Shown here: positions 37,327 through 47,233 of the stretch, in pieces
How the letters are laid out: each line of letters starts with the position of its first letter
How positions within the stretch are numbered: position 1 is the first letter of the stretch
DNA from: Flavobacterium petrolei
GTDB lineage: Bacteria > Bacteroidota > Bacteroidia > Flavobacteriales > Flavobacteriaceae
Assembly (NCBI RefSeq): GCF_003314435.2
Contig: NZ_QNVY02000007.1
Coordinates: 31,340 to 95,339, forward strand
DNA length: 64,000 nt
Direction of reading: 5' to 3'
The notes under the pieces: generated by a model
Seen by the model: the letters and a program-made list of their open reading frames with translations, nothing else
Database searches by the model: none
What the model was told of the DNA's origin: nothing
Translations under genes and position numbers: made by a program

Positions 37327-37605
37327 ATGATAAAAAAGCACATTACACCAGGAAATATTGCTATCTTTTTAGGTCTCTTGACACATCTAGCCATATCAGA
37401 AGTATATGGAAATGAATATGCGAGATATTTTATGTATTTCTTAATAACAATAATTATTCCCATAGTGATTTTTAATCTTATAAAGGAAAGAAGAGAAGAT
37501 AAACTCAATAATACAACTCTATTTCAAGCATCAATTTCTAAGATGTTGATTATAGCAGTAGTGTTAGTAATCTTCTTTTTTATAACGAAACAAAATTATA
37601 GATAA
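37327..37605 (+). CDS. small membrane protein of unknown function
   Basis: The 92-residue protein has hydrophobic spans at about 9-25 plus 33-50 (YFMYFLITIIIPIVIFNLI) and 70-86 (MLIIAVVLVIFFFI), with a charged loop KERREDKLNN between them. No family was recognised. It stands alone between the SusC/SusD locus terminator and a gene-poor stretch. The antisense frame 37317-37508 is a shadow. Confidence 0.6.
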   Translation: MIKKHITPGNIAIFLGLLTHLAISEVYGNEYARYFMYFLITIIIPIVIFNLIKERREDKLNNTTLFQASISKMLIIAVVLVIFFFITKQNYR

Positions 37606-37895
37606 GAATTTTTAGTTTTAATTTGAATTTTGGAAAGATAAAGCAGCTCAATTTGAGTTGCTTTATTATTTTTAGCTGGTTTGATTATACTAGTTTATTC
37701 TTTTTCAATTATATGCTCAAAATCTTTAAAATAAATTAGTGGTAATAACCAAACTCATATGTGATCATTCCAAAAACACTTTAAAAACAGGTAAAAAACG
37801 ATAACTCTAAATTAAATGAACACTTGAAACCGACTCAACTATTTTTGGAGCTAAAAAATAAGATATTTCGACAAAATTTAGATGTGTACCATTTG

Positions 37896-37948
37896 TCATT
37901 AAAGTATTCATTTATCAGCTTATTGCTGATAAATGAATACTTTAATGA
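37896..37948. repeat. perfect 24-bp inverted repeat with five-base loop
   Basis: Left arm 37896-37919 (TCATTAAAGTATTCATTTAT...) and right arm 37925-37948 are exact reverse complements around TTATT. No T-run follows and no gene ends nearby, so a terminator role is unlikely. Confidence 0.85.
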
Positions 37949-37989
37949 TTTAATTTTCCTTATCTTCTCTAACTTAAGAAAGATTAAAA

Positions 37990-38029
37990 CATCAAAAAAC
38001 GAGATAGATATATTGATTTTTTTTTGATG
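37990..38029. repeat. 10-bp inverted repeat
   Basis: CATCAAAAAA (37990-37999) and TTTTTTGATG (38020-38029) flank 20 bases, 41 bases after the larger palindrome. The A and T runs make a chance match more likely. Confidence 0.5.
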
Positions 38030-38317
38030 AATTAACATCTAAAAAGTCTTTTAACTTCAATAAAAGAAACAAAAAGATTGGGAAACTATGATTTATACTC
38101 TGCCTGAGAAACTATTTGTTCTAAAAAAAACCAATAGAAGCCTTTATAATAGAGCAATATTTTTAAATTTTTGTAGAAAATAATTTAAAATATTACGATT
38201 GATTAAAATTATAGATAAAATTTAGCTTATTTGTTATTTATCGAACATTACAACAACTAAAAAAAAATTAACGTTAATTAAGTAGTATTTTTACGGTTCT
38301 AACTTTAAACAACCAAA

Positions 38318-41300
38318 ATGAAAAAACTATTATTTATTCTAACGTTAATTTTTTCAGCAGGTATAACAGCTCAGACAATTAAAGTCTCAGGTGTAGTGAC
38401 TGATGAATCGAAAGCAACTTTACCCGGCGTAACGATTCTTGTAAAAGGAACTACGAAAGGTACCACTACTGATATCGATGGAACTTATAGCATAAGTGCT
38501 GAAATTGGTGACGTTTTACAATTCTCTTATGTTGGTTTAGAGACTAAATCGGTTGCTGTAACAGGAACAACATTAAATGTTACTTTAACGGGAAGTGGTG
38601 AAACACTTCAAGATGTTGTCGTAATTGGTTCCCGCAATCCAACCAGAACCGTAACAGAATCTGCAGTGCCTATTGATGTGATTTCTATGAAAGAAATTGC
38701 TTCTCAGGGAGCACAAGTTAACTTAAATCAGATTTTAAACATGGTTGCCCCATCGTTTACCTCAAATACGCAAACAGTTGCTGATGGAACAGATCACATT
38801 GACCCGGCGCAGTTAAGAGGTTTAGGACCGGATCAAGTATTGGTTTTAATAAATGGAAAAAGAAGACATACTTCTTCATTGGTAAATATTAATGGATCTC
38901 CGGGTAGAGGATCAGTAGGAACGGATTTAAATGCTATTCCAGCTTTTGCAATCGAAAAAATCGAAGTCTTGAGAGACGGAGCTTCCGCGCAATATGGTTC
39001 AGATGCTATTGCTGGTGTAATCAATATTAATGTAAAGAAGAACACGAACAAATTAGACGTTAACATTTTTGGTGGAGGAAATCTTTCAAAAGGCGCTAAT
39101 GACCATGATGGCGGTTTTGATGGTGGAAATTACCAATTGGATTTAAATTACGGAACAAGCCTTGGTAAAGAAAAAAGTTTTATTAACGCAACCGCTAGCT
39201 TGCAACTTAGAGATGCAACCAGCAGAGCAAAAGAAGTTACAGGAACTTTATTTAACGCCTACAATGCAGTAGAGCAAAGAGCAGCTGAGGCAGGGACTAA
39301 TATCAATGGACTTTTTGGAAATATTACAAATACACCAAATACAGCTCAAATCCTTACTACAATAAAACAGTATGCTCCAGGTGTATCTTATTTCACAGGT
39401 GCACAGCAAACTGCAATACTTGGCGCCACTACTATTTCTCAAATGCAAACAGCATTAAATTTTGATGCTACAGCAGGCGAATTAGCATATAGAAGTCTTG
39501 AAAGAAAAAATTTCAATATGAGAGTGGGACAATCTTCTTTAAAAAGTGCCCAATTCTTCTTGAATGCTGCTTACCCAATCAATGATAAATTAGAAGCCTA
39601 TGCCTTCGGGGGAACAAGTTTCAGAGAAGGAGAAGCTGCAGGTTTCTACAGAAGACCAAATCAAGCCAGATCATATACAGGATTATATCCAAACGGATTT
39701 TTACCGGAAATACATTCTACAATCAACGATGTCTCTGTGGCAGCTGGTTTAAGAGGTCTTATCTTCGAAAACTGGAATTTTGATTTAAGTAATACTTTCG
39801 GAAGAAATGCTTTTGATTATGGTGTTGAAAATACAGTAAATGCTTCTTTAAGAGAAAATTCTCCTACTGAATTTGACGCTGGTGGTTTGGCTTTCGCCCA
39901 AAACACAACAAACTTTGACATGAACAGAAAATTTGATGTTTTAGAAGGTTTGAACGTTGCTTTTGGCGCAGAATACCGTCATGAGAACTTCTCTATAAAT
40001 GCGGGTCAACCAGAATCCTATAATTTATATGATATCAATGGAGGAGTTGTTACAGCAACAACAGCTTCAAATATTAGAGTTACTGATTTTTTTGGTGCTG
40101 CAAGACCAAATGGATCACAAGTTTTCCCAGGTTTCAGACCTGCAAATGCAATTGACAAAGACCGTAACAGTGTTGCGGTGTATACTGATTTAGAATTAGA
40201 CGTTACGGATAAATGGTTGGTAAACGGAGCGGTTCGTTTTGAGAACTATTCTGATTTTGGAAACACAACTAATTTTAAAATAGCGTCCCGTTATAAAATA
40301 ACGGATAATATCAACTTACGTGGTGCAGTTTCAACTGGATTCAGAGCGCCATCATTACACCAAATCTATTTTAATTCAACCGCTACACAATTTGTAGGTG
40401 GTGTACCTTTTGAAGTTGGAACTTTCAGTAATGATTCGCAAGCAGCACAATTATTAGGAATTCCTAAATTGAAACAAGAGGAATCTCAAAGTGCCAGTAT
40501 TGGATTTACTGCTAAAATTCCAACGGCTAATTTAACTTTGACAGCAGATGCTTATATTGTTAAAATTGATGACAGAGTGGTGCTTACCGATCAATTTTCA
40601 AGACCCGGCGGAACTCCTGCAGCAGGAACTCCAAATGCAATTTTGAATGGATTATTTGATACAGCTGGCGCTACTGCAGCGACTTTCTTTGCAAACGCAA
40701 TTGATACTGAATCAAAAGGAATTGATGTTGTAATAAGTCATAAAACAAGTTTTGGAAACAACGTTTCTTTGAAAACCGACTTATCAGGAACATTTTCTGA
40801 AACTTACAGAGTAGGAGAAATTAAAGCGTCTCCAGTGTTAGAAGCTGCCGGCCAAATTAATAGATATTATTCTGAAATGTCTAGAATCTATTTACAAGAA
40901 GCTATCCCTAGAGTAAAAGCTAATTTAACAAACTCTGTAACATACAAAAAATTCGATTTCTTCTTGAGAAATGTTTATTTCGGTAAAGTGACAGATCCAA
41001 ATACTGCCGATGTAAATGGAGACGGAAGAGTTGAAGGCGCTATAATTAATGGTCAGGCAGTGGAAATTGAGCACCCAATTTGGGGAGCAAAAATCATTAC
41101 TGATTTATCCGTAGGTTTCAAAATTACCGAAGCTGCCAAAATTGTTATTGGTGCCAATAATATTTTTGATATTTATCCAGATGCAAATCTTGGTACACAA
41201 ACCGCAATTCGTCCAAGATTAGTTTCAGGGGCTATTGATTACACAGCTGCTCCGGCTACTATCGATTTATCAAACGCAAATCAATTTGTATATTCCAGAA

Positions 41301-41362
41301 ACGTATCCCAATTTGGTCAAAACGGTCGTTTCGTTTTTGCTCGATTAAGCTTCAGTTTCTAA
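38318..41362 (+). CDS. TonB-dependent receptor without SusD partner
   Basis: The 1014-residue outer-membrane receptor has a signal peptide (1-19, ending TAQ) and CarboxypepD_reg (~22-95, VSGVVTDESKATLPGVTILVKG). The plug (~105-235) contains LRGLGPDQVLVLINGKRRHTSS and IEKIEVLRDGASAQYGSDAIAGVINI. A large barrel ends in FARLSFSF. It resembles iron-complex/cobalamin-type receptors rather than SusC, and no SusD gene is adjacent. No signalling domain is present. Substrate unknown. It is transcribed alone, with a terminator. Confidence 0.93.
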   Translation: MKKLLFILTLIFSAGITAQTIKVSGVVTDESKATLPGVTILVKGTTKGTTTDIDGTYSISAEIGDVLQFSYVGLETKSVAVTGTTLNVTLTGSGETLQDVVVIGSRNPTRTVTESAVPIDVISMKEIASQGAQVNLNQILNMVAPSFTSNTQTVADGTDHIDPAQLRGLGPDQVLVLINGKRRHTSSLVNINGSPGRGSVGTDLNAIPAFAIEKIEVLRDGASAQYGSDAIAGVININVKKNTNKLDVNIFGGGNLSKGANDHDGGFDGGNYQLDLNYGTSLGKEKSFINATASLQLRDATSRAKEVTGTLFNAYNAVEQRAAEAGTNINGLFGNITNTPNTAQILTTIKQYAPGVSYFTGAQQTAILGATTISQMQTALNFDATAGELAYRSLERKNFNMRVGQSSLKSAQFFLNAAYPINDKLEAYAFGGTSFREGEAAGFYRRPNQARSYTGLYPNGFLPEIHSTINDVSVAAGLRGLIFENWNFDLSNTFGRNAFDYGVENTVNASLRENSPTEFDAGGLAFAQNTTNFDMNRKFDVLEGLNVAFGAEYRHENFSINAGQPESYNLYDINGGVVTATTASNIRVTDFFGAARPNGSQVFPGFRPANAIDKDRNSVAVYTDLELDVTDKWLVNGAVRFENYSDFGNTTNFKIASRYKITDNINLRGAVSTGFRAPSLHQIYFNSTATQFVGGVPFEVGTFSNDSQAAQLLGIPKLKQEESQSASIGFTAKIPTANLTLTADAYIVKIDDRVVLTDQFSRPGGTPAAGTPNAILNGLFDTAGATAATFFANAIDTESKGIDVVISHKTSFGNNVSLKTDLSGTFSETYRVGEIKASPVLEAAGQINRYYSEMSRIYLQEAIPRVKANLTNSVTYKKFDFFLRNVYFGKVTDPNTADVNGDGRVEGAIINGQAVEIEHPIWGAKIITDLSVGFKITEAAKIVIGANNIFDIYPDANLGTQTAIRPRLVSGAIDYTAAPATIDLSNANQFVYSRNVSQFGQNGRFVFARLSFSF

Positions 41363-41382
41363 GAATTATTATTTGTAAAATG

Positions 41383-41418
41383 AAACCATCCTGTCAAATC
41401 GGGATGGTTTTTTTTTGG
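41383..41418 (+). terminator. intrinsic terminator after the TonB receptor gene
   Basis: Stem AAACCATCC / GGATGGTTT, loop of 10 bases, T-run. Confidence 0.92.
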
Positions 41419-41452
41419 CTTAAACTTTGGAAAAAAAAGAATCCAAACGTTG

Positions 41453-41460
41453 TACCTTTG
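41453..41460 (+). promoter_or_regulatory. -7 promoter box of uvrB
   Basis: TACCTTTG matches TAnnTTTG, 29 bases before the uvrB ATG. A TTTG lies at 41426-41429 but with a spacer of 23 bases, longer than the usual ~19-21. Confidence 0.6.
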
Positions 41461-41489
41461 CAACTCTAAATCTTTGCCCCTTAATACAA

Positions 41490-43481
41490 ATGAATTTTCA
41501 AGTAGTATCCGATTACCAACCGAAAGGCGACCAACCACAAGCAATTGAAAAATTGACTCAAGGGATTATTGATGGTGATAAATTCCAAACTTTATTAGGA
41601 GTTACCGGATCCGGAAAAACATTTACGGTGGCCAATGTGATTCAGGAAGTACAAAGACCAACCTTAGTTTTGGCACACAACAAAACGTTGGCAGCACAAT
41701 TATACTCGGAATTCAAGCAGTTTTTCCCGAATAATGCCGTGGAATATTTCGTGTCCTATTACGATTATTACCAACCGGAAGCTTTTATGCCCGTAACCGG
41801 CGTTTTCATCGAAAAGGATTTATCCATCAATGAGGAACTGGAAAAAATGCGAATGTCAACCACTGCTTCGTTGCTTTCCGGACGAAGAGATATTTTGGTA
41901 GTAGCATCTGTTTCTTGTTTGTACGGTATTGGAAACCCTATCGAATTTCAGAAAAACTTAATTCCAATTGAGAAAGGACAAATTATTTCGCGTACGAAAT
42001 TATTGCATCAATTGGTGCAAAGTTTATATTCCAGAACGGAAGCCGATTTTAATCCAGGAAGTTTCAGGATAAAAGGAGATACAGTTGATGTGTACCCAAG
42101 TTATGCAGATGAAGCCTACAGAGTTCATTTCTTTGGCGATGAAATAGAAGAAATTGAAAGTTTTGACACCAAGAATTCTCAGGTTCTTGAAAAATTTGAC
42201 AAGCTGACGATTTATCCCGCCAACATGTTCGTGACTTCTCCAGATGTCTTGCAAGGTGCCATTTGGGAAATCCAACAGGATTTAGTAAAACAAGTCGATT
42301 ATTTCAAGGAAATTGGAAAACATTTAGAAGCAAAACGACTGGAAGAACGAACCAATTTTGATTTGGAGATGATTCGTGAACTTGGTTACTGCTCCGGAAT
42401 TGAAAATTATTCCCGTTATCTGGATGGTCGTTTGCCTGGAACCAGACCATTCTGTTTACTCGATTATTTCCCTAAAGATTATTTAATGGTGGTAGACGAA
42501 AGTCACGTAACACTTTCGCAAGTTAGTGCGATGTATGGCGGAGACCGAAGCCGTAAAGAAAATTTAGTAGAATATGGTTTCCGACTTCCCGCTGCAATGG
42601 ACAATCGTCCTTTGAAGTTTGAAGAATTTGAAGCCATGCAAAATCAGGTAATTTATGTTTCGGCAACACCAGCGGATTACGAATTACAAAAAACGGAAGG
42701 CGTTGTTGTGGAACAAGTGATTCGTCCAACAGGATTATTAGATCCTATCATTGAAATCCGACCAAGTTTAAACCAAATCGATGATTTAATTGAAGAAATT
42801 CAAGTTCGGGCAGAAATTGACGAGCGTGTTTTAGTGACGACTTTAACCAAAAGAATGGCGGAAGAATTAGCCAAATATTTAACCAAAGTTAATATTCGTT
42901 GTCGTTACATTCACTCTGAAGTAGATACATTGGAACGAATAGAAATCATGCAAGATTTACGAAAAGGAATTTTTGATGTATTAATTGGTGTGAATTTACT
43001 TCGTGAAGGTTTGGATTTACCCGAAGTTTCTTTGGTGGCAATTTTAGATGCCGACAAAGAAGGTTTTTTACGAAGCCATCGTTCGCTTACGCAAACAATT
43101 GGTCGTGCAGCAAGAAACCTGAACGGAAAAGCAATTATGTATGCTGATAAAATTACGGCGAGCATGCAAAAAACCATTGATGAAACCAACTATCGCAGAA
43201 CCAAACAAATCAATTATAACACCGAAAACAACCAGACTCCACAGGCATTAAACAAAAAAATAGAGAGTGCCTTTACTAAAAATCCTTTGGTCGATTATGA
43301 GTTAGGCTTAACTTTAGACACTGCTGCAGAACCTGAAAATCTGTATTTACCAAAACCTGAAATTGAAAAACTCATTCGGGAAAAACGCAAATCAATGGAG
43401 AAAGCGGCAAAAGAATTGGATTTTATGCAAGCCGCCAAATTACGAGATGATATTAAAAGACTGCAAGGCCAACTGACCTAA
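41490..43481 (+). CDS. uvrB: excinuclease ABC subunit B
   Basis: UvrB is the damage-verifying helicase of nucleotide excision repair, acting with UvrA and UvrC. The 663-residue protein has Walker A GVTGSGKT, the beta-hairpin segment YYDYYQPEAF, VDESHVTLSQV, IYVSATPADYE, helicase motif VI QTIGRAARNLNG and a C-terminal UVR motif (KAAKELDFMQAAKLRDDI) that binds UvrC. The ATG at 41490 is chosen because MNFQVVSDYQPKGDQPQAI is the family N-terminus; the frame is open further upstream into the promoter. Confidence 0.98.
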   Translation: MNFQVVSDYQPKGDQPQAIEKLTQGIIDGDKFQTLLGVTGSGKTFTVANVIQEVQRPTLVLAHNKTLAAQLYSEFKQFFPNNAVEYFVSYYDYYQPEAFMPVTGVFIEKDLSINEELEKMRMSTTASLLSGRRDILVVASVSCLYGIGNPIEFQKNLIPIEKGQIISRTKLLHQLVQSLYSRTEADFNPGSFRIKGDTVDVYPSYADEAYRVHFFGDEIEEIESFDTKNSQVLEKFDKLTIYPANMFVTSPDVLQGAIWEIQQDLVKQVDYFKEIGKHLEAKRLEERTNFDLEMIRELGYCSGIENYSRYLDGRLPGTRPFCLLDYFPKDYLMVVDESHVTLSQVSAMYGGDRSRKENLVEYGFRLPAAMDNRPLKFEEFEAMQNQVIYVSATPADYELQKTEGVVVEQVIRPTGLLDPIIEIRPSLNQIDDLIEEIQVRAEIDERVLVTTLTKRMAEELAKYLTKVNIRCRYIHSEVDTLERIEIMQDLRKGIFDVLIGVNLLREGLDLPEVSLVAILDADKEGFLRSHRSLTQTIGRAARNLNGKAIMYADKITASMQKTIDETNYRRTKQINYNTENNQTPQALNKKIESAFTKNPLVDYELGLTLDTAAEPENLYLPKPEIEKLIREKRKSMEKAAKELDFMQAAKLRDDIKRLQGQLT

Positions 43482-43642
43482 ATAATTTTCAAAACGAGAT
43501 ATTAATGTCAACACAAAATATTTTTTGATTTTAAGTGACTTTTCTTTCATTTTTTTAATCTAAAAACTTTTAAATCCAGTAAAGTTCTTTAAATTTGAGT
43601 GTAATTATTTTCTGATTGTTTCCTGAAAATTCACGCATTCAA

Positions 43643-44869
43643 ATGAAATATCGCTTACTCATTTTTGTTTTATTCGGACTAATTTCATTTGCTTCAGCGC
43701 AATCCTCAAACGAGGAAATCATGACCTTTGAAATAGAAAACAATTCCGATATCATAAAACCAAATCTGCTGTCCAATCACCCGCTGGGAATTTACATTTC
43801 GCGAATAAACCATAATTTCAAAGTTCGCTCTCCTGAGAAATTTTCCTTTTCATTAGACATTTCAAATGGAAATGTGATGTTGCCTTATGTAAAATCATAC
43901 GAGTTAACAAACCCAACAGATCGAGAATACGCTGCAAGTTTTCCTTGGCATGAACGTGAATTTAAATTTGACCTTAATACTGCTCCTGCACAAACCAAAG
44001 AATTCATCGCCGACGGAGTGATCCGATCTTATAAATTCACATTTTCCTTGCCTTTAACTGGGCATCATGAACTTAATTTCGGCGTTCGTGCATTTTCATT
44101 AGACAAAGGAAAATATCCCTTTTCAGTGTTTACGTCTGATGAATCTATTGAGTGGTTTCACAGTACTATTGCCGGTGGAGAAGATCCTTTCTCAAGACGA
44201 TATTATGGATTAAACCAAGCGAAAATTTCTTATCGAGACGAAAACAATAATTTAATCACAATGAATAATGGCGACTTCCGTATTCCGGGAATTGAGATAA
44301 ATTATTTTTACTATCCGCAATTAGAAATGAACAAAAGCCATAAAATATACTTGAATTTCGGAACTCATTTAGGAATCAATATTTCGAAATATAATCCAGT
44401 GGCTGACATCGGAATTTCTTCATCGGTAATAAAAAAGATTGTTGTGAGAGAAAAAAATATTTTAAGTATTGGCGTAAGTGCTGGCGCATTGAGACAACGA
44501 TTTATTCAATTTGGCGACAGAGTAAACATAAGCAATCAAACTTTTCTGTATAGTTTTGACGGGCTTATTGATTACAAAAGAAAACTTAGAAACAAAAATT
44601 CGATTTCATACGGAATCAATTATGCTTTTCAGACATCCTACAACAAGAAGAAAGATTTTGACTACATTATTTTAACTGGAGAAAGAATTAAAACGCATTG
44701 GCAACAAACTTTCTCACACTTGTATGAAAGTTTAGAAGGCTGGAATTTTATTTGTACTTACTCTGTTAAGCAATTCTCCTATTTTGTGTCTCTAAGAGAA
44801 GATCTTAGACTGGATAATGCTCCTGATTTACAGACTAGTTTTGGTGTAAAAATGTCTTTCAAAAGGTAA
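43643..44869 (+). CDS. secreted, probably outer-membrane, protein of unknown function
   Basis: The 408-residue product has a signal peptide (KYRLLIFVLFGLISFASAQ). Alternating beta-strand patterns with many aromatic residues, especially in the second half (YKFTFSL, INYFYYPQLEM, SISYGINYAFQTSY), end in a short basic strand SFGVKMSFKR. This suggests an outer-membrane beta-barrel, but no named family was recognised. The ATG at 43643 gives a clean signal peptide. It is a lone gene ending close to the convergent TerB-like gene. Confidence 0.72.
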   Translation: MKYRLLIFVLFGLISFASAQSSNEEIMTFEIENNSDIIKPNLLSNHPLGIYISRINHNFKVRSPEKFSFSLDISNGNVMLPYVKSYELTNPTDREYAASFPWHEREFKFDLNTAPAQTKEFIADGVIRSYKFTFSLPLTGHHELNFGVRAFSLDKGKYPFSVFTSDESIEWFHSTIAGGEDPFSRRYYGLNQAKISYRDENNNLITMNNGDFRIPGIEINYFYYPQLEMNKSHKIYLNFGTHLGINISKYNPVADIGISSSVIKKIVVREKNILSIGVSAGALRQRFIQFGDRVNISNQTFLYSFDGLIDYKRKLRNKNSISYGINYAFQTSYNKKKDFDYIILTGERIKTHWQQTFSHLYESLEGWNFICTYSVKQFSYFVSLREDLRLDNAPDLQTSFGVKMSFKR

Positions 44870-44891
44870 ATACATCAATAAAAATGAACAA

Positions 44892-45293
44892 TTAATTATG
44901 TTGCTCCTGAAAAACATTAAGTAAAATTTCAGCATCAATAATTGTATTAGGCGCTTCATTCATCAGTTTAAGAATTCGTTTTGTAGCTACGGGATTAAGT
45001 CCCATTTCAAGTGCTATTTGTTGGATTGCAACAGCTTCTTTTTCATGTAAAACTCCGTCACAATACATCAATAGAGCCAGTCTATAAAATTGCTGCACCC
45101 GTTGAAATTCAGATTTAATAGGCAATAAAGGTAATTCCTGATGAAAAAAATCATTAAAAACATCAAGATCAAAACTCAATTCTTTGGCTACAATTACCAA
45201 AAATTCATATTCTCTTTTATGCAAATGCCCGTCAACGGTAGAAAAAGCAATCATCTCTAAAAGTAAACTCCTCTTTTCTTCGAATGTATTCAT
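44892..45293 (-). CDS. TerB-like helical protein
   Basis: The 133-residue all-helical protein carries the paired metal-binding motifs typical of the TerB fold: DGHLHKREYEFL in the first half and DGVLHEKEAVAI in the second. TerB proteins are linked to tellurite resistance and stress systems, but no other ter gene lies nearby. The general name TerB-like is therefore safer than a resistance role. The ATG at 45293 is preferred over the TTG just before it. Confidence 0.85.
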   Translation of the reverse strand: MNTFEEKRSLLLEMIAFSTVDGHLHKREYEFLVIVAKELSFDLDVFNDFFHQELPLLPIKSEFQRVQQFYRLALLMYCDGVLHEKEAVAIQQIALEMGLNPVATKRILKLMNEAPNTIIDAEILLNVFQEQHN

Positions 45294-45349
45294 CAAATTA
45301 TTATTTTTAGCTAAAATATTGTTTTTAAATCAAAACACAAAAACTAATA

Positions 45350-46168
45350 ATGAATCGACTAAAGTTCCTACTTCTTCTCTTCTTTTTTACCATCGTAAAA
45401 ATTACGGCTCAAGGCGAAGAGACAAAGAAGAGCACGGATTCCAAACAAGTTTCTACTTTTACTATTGAAGCGCCGCAACTTCAAACCACAAAGAAAATTT
45501 GGATTTATTTGCCCGAAAATTATTTAACTTCAAAAAAGAAATTCTCCGTAATTTATATGCATGATGCGCAAAATTTGTTTGATGCTAAAACATCCTATTC
45601 GGGAGAATGGAATGTGGATGAAAAACTAGACAGTCTAAAAGCGCAAGTTATTGTTGTTGGAATCGAACATGGAAACGACAAAAGAATCGATGAATTAACG
45701 CCTTTTAAAAACGAAAAATACGGTGGAGGAAAAGCAGATAGCTATTTAGAATTTATCGTGAAAACATTGAAACCACAGATAGACAAAACGTATCGTACAA
45801 AAACTAAAAAGAAAAATACTATCATCATGGGAAGCTCATTGGGAGGTTTGACTTCCTATTATGCGGTTTTAAAATACCCCACAATTTTTGGAAAAGCAGG
45901 TGTTTTTTCGCCTTCGTTTTGGTTTACCAAAGACATTTACACGCTGACAGAAAAATCCAAAAAGATAAAATCTAAAATATATTTTATGTGTGGCGATGCT
46001 GAAAGTGACGATATGGTTTCGGATTTGAACAAAATGGAATATTTACTGAATTCTAATCGATGTTACTGCCTTAATTTAAATAAAAAAACAATTGTAAAAG
46101 ACGGAAAGCACAATGAAAAATTATGGCGCGACGGTTTTGTCGATGCAATTTTATGGCTTGGTTTCTAA
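45350..46168 (+). CDS. putative secreted esterase (esterase D family)
   Basis: The 272-residue protein has a signal peptide (LKFLLLLFFFTIVKITAQ) and an esterase-D-type alpha/beta hydrolase domain. Motifs are IWIYLPENYLTSKKKFSVIYMHDAQNLFD, nucleophile elbow MGSSLGGLTSYY, and C-terminal acid and His in FMCGDAESDD and KDGKHNEKLWRDGF. Family members include ferric-siderophore esterases and carbohydrate esterases. It acts outside the cytoplasm. It lies 48 bases before the dipeptide epimerase gene and may be cotranscribed. Confidence 0.88.
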   Translation: MNRLKFLLLLFFFTIVKITAQGEETKKSTDSKQVSTFTIEAPQLQTTKKIWIYLPENYLTSKKKFSVIYMHDAQNLFDAKTSYSGEWNVDEKLDSLKAQVIVVGIEHGNDKRIDELTPFKNEKYGGGKADSYLEFIVKTLKPQIDKTYRTKTKKKNTIIMGSSLGGLTSYYAVLKYPTIFGKAGVFSPSFWFTKDIYTLTEKSKKIKSKIYFMCGDAESDDMVSDLNKMEYLLNSNRCYCLNLNKKTIVKDGKHNEKLWRDGFVDAILWLGF

Positions 46169-46216
46169 AAAATCCAGTTTCAAACAAACACAACAAATAG
46201 TAAAATTAAACCCCAA

Positions 46217-47227
46217 ATGGAAATAATCTTAAGAGAATACGAGCTCAAATTAAAACATACATTCACGATTTCGAGAGAATCGATTGACTCTCAGCCTTCT
46301 TTGATTGTGGAATTAAAAAGTGATGGTTATTCCGGTTTTGGCGAAGCAACTTCCAATCCGTATTACAAGACAACCGTTCCGGTAATGATGCAGGATTTAG
46401 AAAAAATTCGGATTATAATCGAAACCACTACAAATGAAACTCCTGAAGATTTCTGGGCAAAAATACACCCGTATTTAAAACACGATATGTTTGCGCTATG
46501 CGCTTTGGATATGGCATACAATGATTTATATGCGCGCAAAAAAGGAAAGAAATTATACGAATTGTGGAATTATACCACCGACAAAAATCCATTGACAGAT
46601 TACACGATTGGAATTGCATCCATCGAAAAAATGGTGGCAAAAATGAAGGAACTGCCTTGGCCGATATATAAAATAAAATTGGGAACCAAAGAAGATATTG
46701 CCATTGTCAAAGAACTTCGAAAACATACGGATGCCATTTTTAGAATTGACGCCAATTGCGGTTGGGGCATTGAAGAAACCATAAATAATGCTGTGGAATT
46801 GAAAAAATTAGGTGTAGAATTCTTGGAACAACCTATGAAAGCCGATAATTGGGAAGGACACAAAGAAGTTTTTAAACACTCGGTTTTACCGATTATAGCT
46901 GACGAAAGTTGCATTATTGAAGAAGATGTAGCGAAATGCCATAATCATTTTCATGGTGTAAATGTCAAATTAGTAAAATGTGGTGGCTTAACGCCCGGAA
47001 GACGAATGATTCAGGAAGCTAAGAGATTAGGTTTGAAAACGATGGTGGGTTGCATGACCGAATCGACTGTTGGAATATCAGCCATTGCACATTTATTGCC
47101 ACAACTGGATTATGTAGATATGGACGGTGCATTGCTTTTGGCTGAAGATATTGCCACAGGAGTGAAAATTAATTTTGGAAAAATAAACTATTCTGACTTA
47201 AACGGAACCGGTGTAACTTTAATTTGA
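46217..47227 (+). CDS. ycjG: dipeptide epimerase (L-Ala-D/L-Glu epimerase type)
   Basis: The 336-residue enolase-superfamily enzyme has a capping domain (1-120) and a barrel carrying the expected acid/base and metal residues: YKIKLG (KxK catalytic Lys), FRIDANCGWG (Asp), FLEQPM (Glu), IADESC (Asp) and NVKLVKCGG (second catalytic Lys). These enzymes epimerise the second residue of dipeptides, for instance from murein peptides. Exact specificity cannot be read from sequence. The next gene starts six bases after the stop, indicating an operon. Confidence 0.92.
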   Translation: MEIILREYELKLKHTFTISRESIDSQPSLIVELKSDGYSGFGEATSNPYYKTTVPVMMQDLEKIRIIIETTTNETPEDFWAKIHPYLKHDMFALCALDMAYNDLYARKKGKKLYELWNYTTDKNPLTDYTIGIASIEKMVAKMKELPWPIYKIKLGTKEDIAIVKELRKHTDAIFRIDANCGWGIEETINNAVELKKLGVEFLEQPMKADNWEGHKEVFKHSVLPIIADESCIIEEDVAKCHNHFHGVNVKLVKCGGLTPGRRMIQEAKRLGLKTMVGCMTESTVGISAIAHLLPQLDYVDMDGALLLAEDIATGVKINFGKINYSDLNGTGVTLI

Positions 47228-47233
47228 TTTTAA

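Larger units (their letters stand above)
37606..38317. other. 712-base gene-poor region with palindromes
   Basis: AT-rich DNA with no convincing gene. It holds the perfect 24-bp inverted repeat at 37896-37948 and a second 10-bp inverted repeat at 37990-38029. Open frames on both strands here (67 codons each) are mirror images created by the palindrome. The TonB receptor promoter should lie near the right end, but no exact TAnnTTTG box is visible. Confidence 0.5.

Noticed and set aside
37824..38038. Two 67-codon ORFs on opposite strands
   Set aside because: They are near mirror images produced by the perfect palindrome at 37896-37948; no promoter or family match.
44892..45293. Tellurite resistance island
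   Set aside because: Only a lone TerB-like gene is present; no terC, terD/E or other ter genes nearby.
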